A stretch of DNA of 64,000 bases, from contig NC_087066.1 of assembly GCF_963678635.1 (NCBI RefSeq), positions 47,031,129-47,095,128 on the forward strand. The letters run 5' to 3'. A program made the position numbers and the translations under genes. Positions 11,101 through 26,100 of the stretch are shown here, piece after piece; within the stretch, counting starts at the first letter, position 1; each line of letters opens with the position of its first letter. Below the pieces are notes generated by a model, which was not told the origin of the DNA, did not search any database, and saw only the letters and a program-made list of their open reading frames with translations. Origin of the DNA: Symsagittifera roscoffensis (lineage: Eukaryota > Xenacoelomorpha > Acoela > Convolutidae).

Positions 11101-14100
11101 AAGTTATAAGTAAAATTGTAAACGTTGACACGAAATACGAAAGCCAGTGAGCCGAGCCTTTGAGTCCCATGATTCGCATCACTTCTTTGAGTCGTGATTC
11201 CTTTTCGTAGACGATACTCTTGGTTGTAATTGCGACTGGAGCTATCCACGAGACAACCATTAAAAATGAAATAAGGTACTTGATGTAAGAGAGGAAATAA
11301 TCTTCAATATAACATGGAGTCGGGAACTGTTTGATCCAGGTTCCAATTTCTTCGGTATCGTTTTCCAAACCATTCTCGATGACATGAAGTCTTATAAACG
11401 CTTTTTCTAGAATGTCCATCAAAATTACCTGGCCTGAAGACAGACTTTTCAAATCGAGACTTGGCGGAAGAATATTCGTAAGAGGTTCGGGAGTCCAAGG
11501 CTGTCTGACATCTACATTTGTATCCGGAACATCTCCGCTGGTTAACCGGATCTTGTAAGTCATTGTCTTTGGAATTTTGACAGCTCGTCTTTGTCTTCCG
11601 GAGGACTTAGCGTCTCGGGATTCTTTTATTTTGACCGATGTTCCGAAGTTTTCAAAGACGATCCCAGCTAAAACCTTCCGTTTGTCAATCAGAGGTGCTA
11701 CAATTTCCTGCATTTTGGTCTCGGACGAAACCCCGTAAGTCCTATTTGTGAGAAAGCAAGACATGAGAAGGGAAACTTCGGACAAAGAGTCAAATGTCTG
11801 GTTAAATGTTTTTTCCCAGTATGCCAGATCATCTGTTGTATAATTCTGCGCCTGACCATCCATCACAAATGTATAAATGGCTTTCAGAATTTGGTAGGAC
11901 ACGTTGTAGTTTTTGACTTGAGTACTCGGGTCAGAGCCAGCCAGATACTGTAGATCATAGTAAAGTTCGTCTTTCGAGTCTGCCAGCTTGGTTAATTGTT
12001 GCACAACCGTTGCATACGCATTGAAATATTTGTCAAAAGTTGCCATTAAAAGGTCAGTTTCTGGGTTAATGGGAGTATAGTAAATATTTCCAACCACAAC
12101 TGGCTTCAAAAAACTCCAGATGTTGCTGGTGACTATTGACTGGGACGTGTAGTTCCTGAAGATGTCGTTGCATTGCTTGCTGAGGTCCGGGTCATCTTCA
12201 TACGCATTCGCTTTTAGTCCTTCAACGTCACTCGAAGATGTGTCATTGAAATCTTTCATGGCCGAAGCTCCCATTTGGTCAAGCTCTCCGCAGAAGAACG
12301 TCACTGAAAACACCAAAAGATGTGACCGTGGATTGTGATTTAACCTAATTACTTAAAGAGTTCAACCTTTTTTTATGATCTACTGATTAAACTATTCAAC
12401 AATGATTCAACAAAGATCAAAACTAAGATCTAATTAAATTCTAACTTGAGTGCTAATCTTTGCTAAACGAGGAGTAAGGCTCGCAAAAGCTCGTCTTGAA
12501 AACTTCACTTTGTCCACATTAACAGCTTGACCGTTTACTTAGCCTCATATTTGGAGGCACTTAGCACAGTGGTAAGGCGTTCACTTTGAAATCGTCAGAT
12601 CGTGTATTCGATCCCATGCCATGGCAATGATAGTGTGTGAGGACAAGCTCTCACTTGACCTCCAGCTTCAGGTCTACCACAACCTGACCAAATTTGGCTG
12701 CAATAGTGGGACCACGTAAAAGTTCTAGACGCAAAAAAACGGCCTTGAGTCGCAAAAAACAGCTTCGCGCAGCAAAATAACACTGTCTGGAATGTGGGGA
12801 GATAATACAAATGGACTATCCTCGACATGACTGTTAAGGCCTACTGATAGCTCCTCTGCGATTCGCAGGAACTACAATTATTATTATTATTAATTATATT
12901 TGACAGTAATATAGGAAAATTGGACCAAGAATTAGGAGAAAATGACTCCAAAAAGTCAACAAAAAATAAAAATTTAAAATTGTTTTTTTTTTAATTTTTG
13001 GTTCCCAAAATGGCGCTAAAAAACTCCAAAAATAATTTTTAATTGTTTAAATAAAATTTTCAGAGTTTCAGTTAGGCATAAATAAGCTGTTCTAACACTA
13101 TTTGTGAAAAACTACTTAAAACATAGCCATAAACAAAACTCAATTAACCAAGAAATCATCAAATGGTTTTTTTACAAAGTTCGGAGTTTTGAAGAAACAA
13201 ATACATCCAAATAAAGCTCATGAAGTTTCAAAAGATGCTGGAGTCATCACTATTCTCATTAAACTAGCCAAGTAAAAAAGAACTGGATCAATATGTAGTT
13301 TTTGCACTCCAATAGGAAATCAAAAAGATAAAATCCATTTTCAAACTTACAAGTCATTCTTGTTGCACCGTTTTGACTTTCTTTATTAAGGAGCATAATT
13401 TACCTTCTTTTAGTTAAAAAAGTTGAATGCATTTTAAAAGAAAAATTATAACCGTTATAAATCAATTTTTTGGTGATAAAATTTAAGATCTCTCGAAATA
13501 AAAAACGAAAAATTACAAGAAATGTTTTTTTTTTGTATCAGGGTTAGCTATACTGGCTAGACTTTACAGCCCAACAAGTACTCTCCGCCAATCAGTTTAT
13601 TTAACTATGCACAATAATTTTTCACAAAACAAGACTGCTTAGATTTAAAAGCGAAGCCTTGATTGTTCCGAATTTAATCTTTTTTAATTTAACAAAAATG
13701 ATCACAGGTAAAATGTTTTTTTTTTAAACTGAACTAAAAATAAAATAATGTTTCAGAATGGTACCAAAATTTTCCGTCAAAATGCTTAGTTGAAAAGTTG
13801 ATGATGGAAAAACCAACCCAAGCATGAAACTTCCCCACATTATTTGAAAAAATGGCTACTAACCCTTTGTTTCTGCTAAAAAACAATAAAAATTTTTGAT
13901 TTTTTTTTTCAAATTACAAAAATCTAATCTGTCAAAAATTTCAAACCAAGTGGTAGATCTTTTGTTTCCCAGTAACCAAAGTTATTCAAAATAAGTTAAA
14001 AGATTTACCTACCAAAACAAAAAAAATAGTTTTTATCAGGGAGTTTTTTTGGATCAGCCGCACTCGGTAAAAATATTTAATAATCAACTTTATGCAGTTT

Positions 14101-17100
14101 TTCTGGATGTTTTCTGCTAACTTTAAATTGATTGATTATGATAGTTTGAAAATGGATTTTTTTTGTTCGATTACATTTGATAGTTTTAGTTTATCATCGA
14201 TTGTAGTCCGTAATGATAGCGAGTAATATTAGATTCAAAATTTTAGTTTAATTCGGCTGGTAAAGTTAAAAGATCAATTGATACCGTTTGAGGAACTATG
14301 AAAATTCACTGCTATATATGAACTGCCGGGAACTAAAAATGACAATTTTAGTTTTTTGACAGTATCTGTTGAAAAGACTATAATTTATTGACCCTTTTGC
14401 TTGATCTTTGCTTAGATTTGGAAACCAAACGTTGGTTTAATGGAGATCTGAGTATAAACCATTCTGAGAATTCAAAACAAACTGAATTTCATTATTCAAA
14501 AGAAATTGTTAGTTTTCATCTTTGTGTCTCAAGAAAATAAGTTTACCAGAATAGCTACAAACACTATTACTACTTTAGATATATTTTTTGCAAACATAAT
14601 TGCAGCTTTACAATATCAAAACAAGCGATATCTGATCACCGTGATGTGTTTGTTCAACTAAACTCAGAAAGAATTAGGGTTGCAGATGAAACATCGATGT
14701 AAAATGTAGAAATATTTTTGATATTTACTGAAAACGAGAGTATAATTTGATTGGAACCTAAACAAACTAGATTGGAAAATTTTGACCAAAATCCAATTGC
14801 TAATTTCAAAAAAGAGCTTGATTTTTTGAAATGAAATTTTAGTTGAAAAGATACGTTTTTTTATCCATTTACAGAAAACAAAAAACATTTTGAAAATTTT
14901 CTGGATTGATATTAAAATGAAAAATGCTTGATCCGTTAGGAGTAAATTTCCTAATTCACTTTAAAATTGAAAGAAGGAGGAGTATATAAACAGTCTGAAA
15001 AAACATACTCAAAGAGTCAAAACCTCCTTCGAAACCATCAAAAAGATTACTATGCCAATTTATTTAGTAAAAAGACATCACGCTTACGCACTACAAAAAT
15101 TGTTTTGTTTTGGTTTTATCAATGATTTGAAAAATGAGAAGCAAATATGTAAGAGCACAACAAGCACAAATACAATAACCAATGAAAATTTGATATTTTT
15201 TGTGTCAATTTGTCCAGAACTGGTTAAACATTTTACCTAAGCTAGTGATTTTCCAAAAGGGAAAAAAGTGTCAGGTAAAATTTTTCGTTTCGAAATGGTC
15301 ATTTATAAATATTCGGGTATATCTAATATTTTTCAAACAACACAAAATGAGGATTCTAATAGAGCCTCAAACATTCTTTCGATGATCACAAATCCAATAG
15401 TTTCCGCAACATTCACAAAAGTAATGTTTTCATAAGAATTGCGAGTTAGACCTTTTGTCCAAACTGTCTGAAAGTTGCTAAGGTTGTCCCTTTCATAAAT
15501 GAGGCAACAATTTTAATTGAAGCAATTAAGGCTCAATTTTTGTCCTTTCTATTTTCGGCAAAATTTTTGAGTTTTCTTTCAATACATCTTTTAGCGAAGT
15601 ATATTACCAAAAAAACGTTATCGATCAAGCAATTTAATAACCAGAAAAATGTCGACAGTTGATGCCATGATTGATCTCTCAGAAACTAAGTTAGAGGACA
15701 AACACAAAAAGTTTGTGATTTTCTGTTTTCAGATCTTTCCAAAGCCTTTGATACAGTTGATCAATCCATTCTGCTTGCGAAAAGCCAAATGTATGGCATA
15801 TGTGTTCCTGTTCACTCCTTCCCCAAAAAATATCTCTCTGATAGAAAAACAGTTTGTTTGCCATCAGGACAATAAAGAAATAAAGAGAAATAAACTCCCG
15901 CAAAGTAAACGGACAAAGTTAAAATCTCAAAACGTCAAATAGTTAGGTGTAATCATTGACGAAAGACATCATTTTTGAAAAAAAATCTAATTCAAAAAAA
16001 AAAATTTTAAAATGTGTCTCAATTTTATACAATTCAAGAAAATTGGTTGTTAGAAACTTATTGCTATAAGCTTTCAAGCAATATATTCAACCCAGTTATC
16101 AATATGATGTTTTGATTTAAGACACTGCATAGAGAGTTGTAGTAAATGTTCTTCATTGTCAGCAGAAATGTTTCCTGCGAACAAAATTTAAACGGAGAAA
16201 ACCTTTGAAGAAGTAACAACTACAAGAGGAAATGAGGAAATATGTTCCTTGTTTGAAGCTACATGTACACGAGGTTCCAAAGTTTTAAGTGAAATTATCA
16301 GATCTGTAAATTGTAGAAAGTCAGCTAACAACTTCATCAATTGGAAGTAATTGATTCTAAAGAAGGAGAGACACGACTCAAGTGTCTCAAAACAAAGCAA
16401 CAATTAAGTATCAGGAAAAAAATTACCTGTAGGTATGCGGAAATTACACAATGTTCTGGCAAAATTTGACAGATTTTCACATTTTCCCTTTCAAAAAATG
16501 GAGATTTGAATAAGTTTTGCACAATTTGAAAGACTAGTTAGTTGATTCGGACTATATTACAAATTGTTTTGGTAGACACATTGTTTTTTGATCAGAGGCT
16601 AAAATGAACGACTGCTTAAATTAGAAAAAGTTATGGTGATACATTCTGCTTGATATGTCTAAATATCTTTGACTTATTTTTGTTCGAAAAAATTTTGCTT
16701 TGAGCATTGCGTTTTGATATCGTCATTTTTTTGCCTTCCTAGATTAGATATCCATTTAGTTCCAAAAAATCAGTAGAAACTTTTTGAAATAAGTTCTGAC
16801 TAACACATGCTTCCCAAGAAATAAAAAATTGTTCGCGGCACTTCAAACAGCTTTTTTTTCCATTTTTTAAAGACCAAAATTGAAAATCGTTCAGAAAAAT
16901 TGTATGAAAGACGAAATTATTCTGAAAAGTTTCAAATAGTTAATAATTTTGTTTGTCATTTTTTTACCAGGCTCCTGGGTGAGAACCCGCCAAACCCGCT
17001 TCTTACATAACGCTGAACCAGTTAGCCCTTCTCGTAGTTTTGCATAAATTTATATTGAATTTTTAAGAAAAGTCAGTTTAAAACGGAGATATTCCTGGTA

Positions 17101-20100
17101 GGATTGGACTTTGTTCAGAGCATAGTTTCCAATGTAACAAAATTAATTGCTATAATGTCGCTTGATATGTCTAAATATCTTTGACTTATTTTTGTTCGAA
17201 AAAATTTTGCTTTGAGCATTGCGTTTTGATATCGTCATTTTTTTGCCTTCCTAGATTAGATATCCATTTAGTTCCAAAAAATCAGTAGAAACTTTTTGAA
17301 ATAAGTTCTGACTAACACATGCTTCCCAAGAAATAAAAAATTGTTCGCGGCACTTCAAACAGCTTTTTTTTCCATTTTTTAAAGACCAAAATTGAAAATC
17401 GTTCAGAAAAATTGTATGAAAGACAAAATTATTCTGAAAAGTTTCAAATAGTTAATAATTTTGTTTGTCATTTTTTTACCAGGCTCCTGGGTGAGAACCC
17501 GCCAAACCCGCTTCTTACATAACGCTGAACCAGTTAGCCCTTCTCGTAGTTTTGCATAAATTTATATTGAATTTTTAAGAAAAGTCAGTTTAAAACGGAG
17601 ATATTCCTGGTAGGATTGGACTTTGTTCAGAGTATAGTTTCCAATGTAACAAAATTAATTGCCATAATGTCGCTTTTTGATAATCTACAATATGCCTAAA
17701 AAGGTAGAGAACGAAACGGCTTCCTCTTTTCTAGTTTCAGCTTCGTAAAATTTCTAAATACTTGTTCAAGAATTTTTCAATTTGCAAGTTATTTTGGTAT
17801 AAATTTGTTCACTTCTTCACGCTGACACGTTTTTTATGCAAATTAGATTATCAGAAGTCAGTTAAATTAGGTTTTCGTGAAGCGAAATTCGGAAAAATGA
17901 GAGTTCTATGGTACTCACACAGGCTAGTATTCCCTCCTGGCCTGTCATTTCCATATGCAGAAAACAAGTCTGTGAGACTTTTGACAGTGTTTTCCACAGC
18001 TGGCCTCAAAGACGGAGAAGAGACGATAAAGAAGAAGTTCATGAATGCCTGGGCTGTGCTGGTGTCGTTCATAGCCTCTTGAAGGAAGTCGTTAGTAGGT
18101 GCAAAAAGGGCAGTCTGGTCCGAGGCTGGTAGACTGCACACTTCTTTGGAGATCTGAAAATCAAACAAAAATTCTGAGTACACTAAAAAGAAAAAATTCA
18201 GAGGTTGCTCTGGTGACCAAATTGTTGAGGCAGGGATAGTTTTTGCAGAAAATATATGATATGCTTGAAGTCTTTTTTACACTGGGTCATACGGTGAACT
18301 TTTTAACTCCCTGAAGAAAAAGGTTGCCAGATAATTATTTGTCTGGCAGGTTTAAAAGCTTGACATGGCGAACATATTATGTTGTGGGAGGGCGCGGTAA
18401 AGACTCTGGTTGCAATAATGGGACAATCAGTCAAAAATCTGCGAGCTTTGAGAATTCGTTGTCTTACCTTGTCTCGATTGGGCGTGGAGTTGTCTACAAA
18501 TCTGATATAGACCGGCAGTGTCTTATTTGGCACGCAAGGGTTCCAGTCGCCATTATTAGTCAAGAACATAATGCCCAAAGCTGCCAGTGTAGAAGCCTCA
18601 GTTAGATCACTCACAAACTCTGCAATGCCCAGGGTCGATTCACTCAGGCTTGTTGTAGTTGGGTTTAAAAGAGAGGGAACAGCCGAGATGTTGAACATGC
18701 CACCCGGTTCAAGCACTTGATTGAGGTTGTTATTATCCAAATTTCGCACCAGGTCCTTAAAATATTTATTTGTTTTTAATGTCTTTCCCATTTGAATCTC
18801 ACAGCCGAGTAAAAAATATATTTCGCCCAACCACTCGCTGATTTTACTGTTTTGGGGGGCTATATTTTGGTGGGGCTACGTTTTCCTTCGGAGAGCTATG
18901 ATGCAAAAGACCCCAAAAATTGAAAATCCTCTGGACAACCTTCCCTCTAGTAGCAGATTACATACATAGGCTCCTAAGCTGTTTTTGTTAATGCCGGAAA
19001 CATTCCGAGTCAAAGGCGCTGAATGCACCTCCTCCTTTCAAAAAGTTATTTTTCTTCTAGCACGTTTTTAGAAAATTCTTTTTGACCTGAAAAATCCGTA
19101 AAACCTTCTGAAGCTGTCCTATTAGCTCTTGTGTATCAGAGGTACCCTATAGGGTGGGGGTGTTGACAATGGTACAAAGTTTTCAGCTTATTGGCAACTG
19201 AGTTGAAAGGGCAAAATTACAAGTCATCCGTTCTTTGAATTTTTACCAGCATTTCAGTTGACTAGCTCAATAGACTACGCAAAAGAGGCAAAACTTAACC
19301 GATCGTATTTTCAAAACCATCACCATTGTCCAAGCCCACCCTATGAGGAACCCATCTATATCGTCAATTTTGAACAAAGCTGAAGCGATGATAGAAGTTT
19401 TAACTCTTAAGATTTAGGGTAGAATTTAGATAGATCTGTTCTTACTTTTGAGGCAACTAGGAATCGGAGAACTGTCTGCAAAAGAAAAACAACCGATGGA
19501 TTTTTCACTTTATAATGATTTGAGATTTTAAAAATATATATACTTAAAAACTCATTTTAAAAACAGAACATCCACGAACATGAGGCACCATTTAATTACT
19601 TTTAAGGTTAGAAATATCTGGTCAAGAGTATCTGTCCACTTAAATAATTCAAAACCTTCTAAACATACTCCCAGTTTCAATTTTTTATTTTCCCTGTTGA
19701 CAATCATAATTGATTATAGTTACCAAAATTAGGTGTTTAAAAGATATATAATCGATTATAATCATGATAATTTCCAAGAGATTATATTCATTTATAATCA
19801 TTTATAATCTCTTATTTTGTCAGTATTTTGTAACACCAAAAGTACAATTTGATTATATCTTATGGGTTAACAGTTTTCCGTCAATAACAAAATCGCTAAA
19901 AGCGAGATGTTTTGTCACACTTTGTTTCATCTGAACACAAAGTTTAACCACGAAACAAACGGTTCGTGGAGCTCCTTTCGTATTAGTTGAAAGCTTCCCG
20001 CCAGAAGTTAAAAACACAATATCTCGCCAAAACGTTCTTAATCATATTTAGGAATTGAACAAAAAAAGTGAGTCCCGTAAACTTTGACGTCAAATTTTTT

Positions 20101-23100
20101 CACGCTTTCAAGCGTTTTTTCGGGATTTATTCAATTAGTTCAGAAATATGTCTAAGCGCTACACGTTGCGTTTAGAAACTAAGTTTAAAATTGATGGCTT
20201 ACAACAACAAATTTGGACTTTTGGAAAAATAGTCAAAACGCTGAAAGTAAACCGACAAACTGCGTACAGTGTTTACAAAGCCTATCTTAAAAACCTACCT
20301 TCTCTGGCTTTCTAAAAAAAGAAAAAAAATCAAAAATAAGAGGAAAAGAAGAAAAACCCTAGGTTAGAAATGTAAAAAAGGAGGCAGAAAACTATCTATC
20401 AAGTTAGTACAGTCGGATTACAACTGTTTCAGTAGGAAAACCATCTCAGCAACTACGGTCAGGTTTTATTTAAAAAAAAACATGGTTTTTCGAGCAGATC
20501 CTTGGCTCTTAAACTAAATTTGGGCAAGAAGAACAGTGCTTTTCGGAAGAAAAAATGCCGTTTTTGGGCTAAGAATCCAAGTTTAATGCAGTCCGTTTTT
20601 TTCTCAGCGAATCCGATTTGAACTGAACATAGACGGCCAAGTTCGAGTTTGGCGTCCACGTGGTGAGCGTTATAAGCCAAAGTGTTCTGTTTTGAAGGTT
20701 CCTTTCCGTTTTTCTTTTATGCATTGGGGAATTATTACACCTGACGGTAGTTTTTAATAGCAAAATGTCCACTGCCATTCAAGGCTTCAGCTTATAGGTA
20801 CGTACTTGACCGAAATTTGATCAAGGATTATGCAAAATTTTGCTGGAAGCTCATGCAAGACAATTGCCTTGTTCATTGAGCAAATTTTTAAAATGATTAT
20901 TAAGCCAAAAATTATATTCAGACCTTCGAATGGCCCCCATACAGCCCTAATCTTAACATCATATAGAATGTGTGGGCAAAGAAAATTTAGAAGGAAGCAT
21001 CGAAAACGGTAGAAAATCCATCTCTTCTGACTTTGTGAAAAAACTGTATAAATCTATCGCAACGAGAGTATATTTAGTAATGAAGTCGAAAGGTGCTGCT
21101 TTTGGTTATTAGTTCACTTCTCGGTAAAATAAATCTGATCTTTTTTTGTCAAAATCCAGTTTTTGAAAAAAAAACGGGAAATTTAGGTCTGAATGAGTCT
21201 TTTTGGCAATATAGTGTAAGCCTTCCGAGTAAATTATGAAACTAAAGCAAAGTGTTGATATTTTGGTGATTAAAAAAACTTTGGATGAGCATCATGAACC
21301 AACTTCAATGGAGAAAAGAAAAAATTAAGATATATAAGTTTGAATTGATTTGAAAACGTTTAAAACCTTTCTTTCATTTTTCACACGAGACAACGTCTAC
21401 AAAAAGCACAAAATACAAGCAACTCGGATGCAAGATCGGAGGCAAAATGGGCAAACAAAAAGGATAATAATCGATTATAACCGATTATAATGGACGTTTT
21501 GTGCACAACATATGAATTAAAAACTAGAATAAAATTAAACGGATATGATCGATTATAACTGTATCAAAAAAATTGGATCATAAATCGATTATAATCGATC
21601 AAAATGTATTATAACTGATTATAATCGGATTTCGAATGGAGAAAATAAACGTTATTAATTGATTAGAATCAATTTTTTCTTTCAGTTTTAGTAGGACTGA
21701 AACTAACACCATATAATCGATTGTTCACGCTTGAAACTGGATGCGTTTAGATCACCCCCTTTTTATCACTAATTTCTAACATCTCTTTTAGGCCGAAAAA
21801 CCCTTAAACTTGTTTAAAAAAAAGGCAACGAATTGCGATAATTTTGAGGGTGGGATTGCGCTCCGAAGAATTCCTATTCATTTGCTGAAACACTCTCCAA
21901 AAAGTGGATTGGTTTGCTTAGTGGCTTGATTGCTTATTTGTCTAGCGCACACAACTTGTAACAGTTTCTCTTTCATTACAGTTTATTCGAGTATTTGTCC
22001 AAAATGAATTATTATGATTACATGATATCCAAGAAGAAAAACGCGTTGATGATAGTGGCTTACTTAGGCTTTTTAATGCAAACTAATGATTGTCAATTTG
22101 TGGACACAGTTGTTAATACTTCTTATGAAGCTCCTTGGTCATCCTTAACATTCATATTTCCTGTCGCGCTTCCTTATAACGTATTGTGGTCAAACTGCAG
22201 ACTTCACAGTATTTATTATTGTCTGAATTGGTTTATTTCTGACCACGGCAATCAAACGAGCCAATCGTATCACTACATTGGAACCAGAGAAAGGTAGGAA
22301 AAAATAAAGGAAACGGTGGCCTGAATCTTTAAACTGAAACTTAACACAAATATATCTGGAGAAGAAAACTAATGCTATTTTCGCTTTTTCTCTGTACCAA
22401 AATCAACAAATGGACTACCCGCACTGAAGTTTCATGGATAATAATCGATTATATTGGATTTTCCTAGTCAGTCTCTACAAAATAACAAAAATAATCGATT
22501 ATAATCGATTGAAAATGGATTATAATGATAATATTTTTTTTAAGCAATAGAAATCCAATATAATCGATTATAATCGATTATAATCGATTATTTTCAAAAA
22601 ATTTTAACAAAAGAAAACTAATCAATTTTAATCGATTTTAATGGATTATAATCTATTTATTCAAATCTTTTTGTGTGTTGTTTTCATTTTTTCATAATTT
22701 TGTTAAACTAAAGTTAGTTATTTTGTTCTCTCGCTTAATTTCATTTTTTCCTATTTTCAATCGAGTTATGAAAAAATACAAAAAGTTACCTATAGATCCC
22801 ACACCAACTCCCCCCACGCTTACCCGTACAAGGGTTGGGAGGGGGGTGAATACGTTGGGGGGGTACGTTGGGGGGGATGGATACGTTGGGGGGATGGATA
22901 CGTTTTGGGGGGGGGGGGGGGGGGTACGTTGGGGGGATGGATACGTTGGGGGGTACGTTGGGGGGATGATGGTACGTTGGGGGGGTGTATACATTTGGGG
23001 GTGTAGGTTGCGGGGGTATATACTTTGGGGGGGGGTACGTTGGGGGGATGGATACGTTGGGGGGATGGATACGTTTTGGGGGGGGGGGGGGTACGTTGGG

Positions 23101-26100
23101 GGGGATGGATACGTTGGGGGGTACGTTGGGGGGATGGGGGTACGTTGGGGGGAGGGGGTTTCATACGTTGGGGTGGGTACGTTGGGGAGGGGGTTTGTTG
23201 AGTGGGGGGAGGGGGGGGGGAGGAGCTGGTCACAATGCAGTTTTTGGGCACTTTTTGGAAAATTACTACATATTGGCCGCCCCTGGATGAACGTATTCGT
23301 TCGAGTTTTGCTGAAAGTTGCAAAAATTAGAGTCATTATTTTAATCAATTTTCATGGATTTTATGTACAAAAAATAATCCATTATATTGAAAATAAAAAT
23401 GGATTATAATCGATTATAATGGATTATAATGAATTTAAAGTTTTCCAAAAAAATCGATTATAATCGATTAAAAATTAATTACGTGGTCTAAATTTGACAT
23501 GATAATCGATTATATAGACAACATTTTAGTCAACGAAAATCCATTATAATCGATTATTACCCATGAAACTTCGGTGCGGATATGTCCGTTTCCGAGGATT
23601 TTTCCAGGAAAAAGACAAAAACCCAAGCCCTGCCAACTTTGATACCAACGAAATTGCTCAAAAGATATGACTGTATTAATTTTTCGAACAGAATTGTTGT
23701 TCATAAATTGTTTTCAGTTTTCTGCAAAAGTGAATTAAAATTCCCCATATGTTTTTTAGAAAAACCCCCGCACGCTACTTCACAGGGGCAGATTTAGGGG
23801 ACGCCACCCCCCCCCCTCCCTCAGGGGTTCGAACCCCTGCCGACCCAAAGGATCCCCACTTGGTACTTTTTAAGAAATCCATTTTTGGCAAATCGACTCT
23901 AAAACTTTTTTAAAGGCGACTTTGGCGCCAATATATACTCATTTTGAGGGGTAGCGCGCGCCAAAAAAAAAACGCTATTTTTTTGTCAAAATTTTCTAAA
24001 AAGTGCCCAAAAAGTGGACCAAAACAGCGTCTTTTTAGTGCTTTAGGAGAGCTCAGAAAATTAATTTGGTCGACCTAAAAGAAAGGTCGTCAAAATTTTC
24101 GAAAATTTTTTGAAAATCCGCCTCCCCCCTCGAGAAAATCCTAGATCCGCCCCTGCTACTTCATTTACAAAGTACTACAATTCGCTTGAGCCCGCACCGG
24201 ACTTCCATGGATGATAATCGATTATATTGAATTTTCGTGGTCTGTCTCAATAAATTTCGATAATAATCGATTATAATTGAATAAAAATGGATTATAATGA
24301 AACTATTTTTCTAATCAATAAAATCCGAATATAATCGATTATAATCGATTATTTTTGATAGAAAACGAAACTTGTTTTCGAGGCACAATAATCCATTTTT
24401 AATCGATTATAATCGATTATAATAGATTTTTTCGAGGGGTTATTCTTGAAATTTACAATTTTGTTTAAAAATATCTCATTTCCTGTTTAGTGCAGTTGCT
24501 ACGAAACACCAGTCTTCCATTTACCCTCCCCCAGTTTACCCGAACTTATTTACCCAATCCCCCCCCAGCTTGTCCCCCCTCCCCAGTTTACCCTACCCCT
24601 TAAGCTGAGGGGGCGAGGGGATGACGTTGAGACATGCCATGTAGTAAAAAACATGGCATAAATTCTGCAAATTTTTTTTGCAAAATTTGCAATATTTTGC
24701 AAAAATAATCGAATTTAGTTCTAAGAATGAAATGGATTATAACGGATTATAATGGATTTTATTTCAAAATAATCGGTTATAATGGATTATTTTGGCAAAA
24801 ACAATCAATTTCAGTGACAAAAATAATGGATTATAATCGATTATAATGGATTTTTATTTTTCAAAAAAATCGATTTTAATGACCACATAATCGATTACGT
24901 GGTCTAAATTTGCCACAAAAATGGACTATTATGGATTATAATGGATTATAATGACAACATTTTAGACAACATTTTTCCAGTATAATCGGTTATTATCCAT
25001 GGTACTCCGGTGCGGGAGGTTCTGTATCAATTAGGTTGATTCAGTTGCAGCAATTCAATTATTTTTACCGCCTACTCAATAATAGAAAAACGGAAACATG
25101 ACTCGCCTTTTTTGAAATAAGTCATTGCTAAACCGATAAATCTTCCAAGATCCAACCCCCACTTAAACCAAAAAAAAAAACAGAAATCAGAAATCAGCCA
25201 CTCTTATCACTTCTTTGGAACAACAAAAAGGTTGGGGTAAGGGGTAAAAAGTGAAGCGGTGACCTGAATCTTAAAACTAAAACTCAACACAAATATATGT
25301 GGAGAGGAAAAATACGGGTATTTGCGCTTTTTTTTTTCAAAATCAAATTAATAATCGTGTCCGAATTTTTTTTGCTAGAAAGCCAAAAACTCAAGCCTTG
25401 CCAACTTTCATACCAAGTGCTCAACGATGCTACTATATTTTTTATTCGATTTTTCGGTAATTTTCTTTAAATTTTTGCCGTTAAGTTTGTTTTCAGTTTT
25501 CTGAAAAAATAAATTATAATTTCCCATGTTTTGGAAATATCGTTGCATGCTTGTTCAAATACAGGGTACAGCAGTTCGCTTCATGCTCTGTATTATCCAA
25601 TTCTATTGAATTGCATCAATACAATAAATTTTACGTAGTGGGCATTTTTTGTTGTAATTATGCCAACAATGGAAAATTTTGAAATTCAAACACCTTACAA
25701 AATAAGATGAAGAAAACAATGTAACGAAATTTCATTCTCAGGTTGGGTTTAAAATTGAATCTTTTAGCTGAAGTTGGAGTTTTTAAAGCATATAATAAAA
25801 GTATCCAATCCTCTGGAACCCAAACAATAAGGAACCCAAACTTGCAAGTTTTTCTCTGGCAACTTTTTTCCTAACATATTTTGATCAAATTTATTTAACC
25901 TAGAAAACATTTTCGAAAGATATTTCGTCGAATGATTTTTTCGAAGAGGTAGACCAAAACTATATCTAGAGCTTTGTTTCCTTCTGAAAGCCTTTAGATA
26001 AAATTTAAATAGACAAAAAACAGGATTAAAAAGAAGCACTGCTGCATTTGACATTGTATGTTACGATAGACTTTCCCAAAATGAAAATGAAAACTTGAAA

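Larger units (their letters stand above)
12304..17918. other. ABCA intron 3 (5.6 kb)
   Basis: It runs from the donor GTGAGT (17918-17913) to the acceptor TTTTCAG next to 12303. It contains a SINE (12554-12895), a LINE RT relic (about 15450-15960) and a 512-bp tandem duplication (16648-17671). The stretch 12903-15450 is AT-rich with no gene seen, and 15961-16647 has no clear content. Confidence 0.8.

Noticed and set aside
22675-23409. 244-codon plus-strand frame and its antisense partners rich in Gly or Pro
   Set aside because: Arises from the GTACGTTGGGGGG array inside foldback element A, with no protein-like ends.
25764-26054. 96-codon minus-strand frame in the extra part of P2
   Set aside because: Basic, Phe/Lys/Leu-rich sequence typical of AT-rich DNA, with no domain or partner exon.
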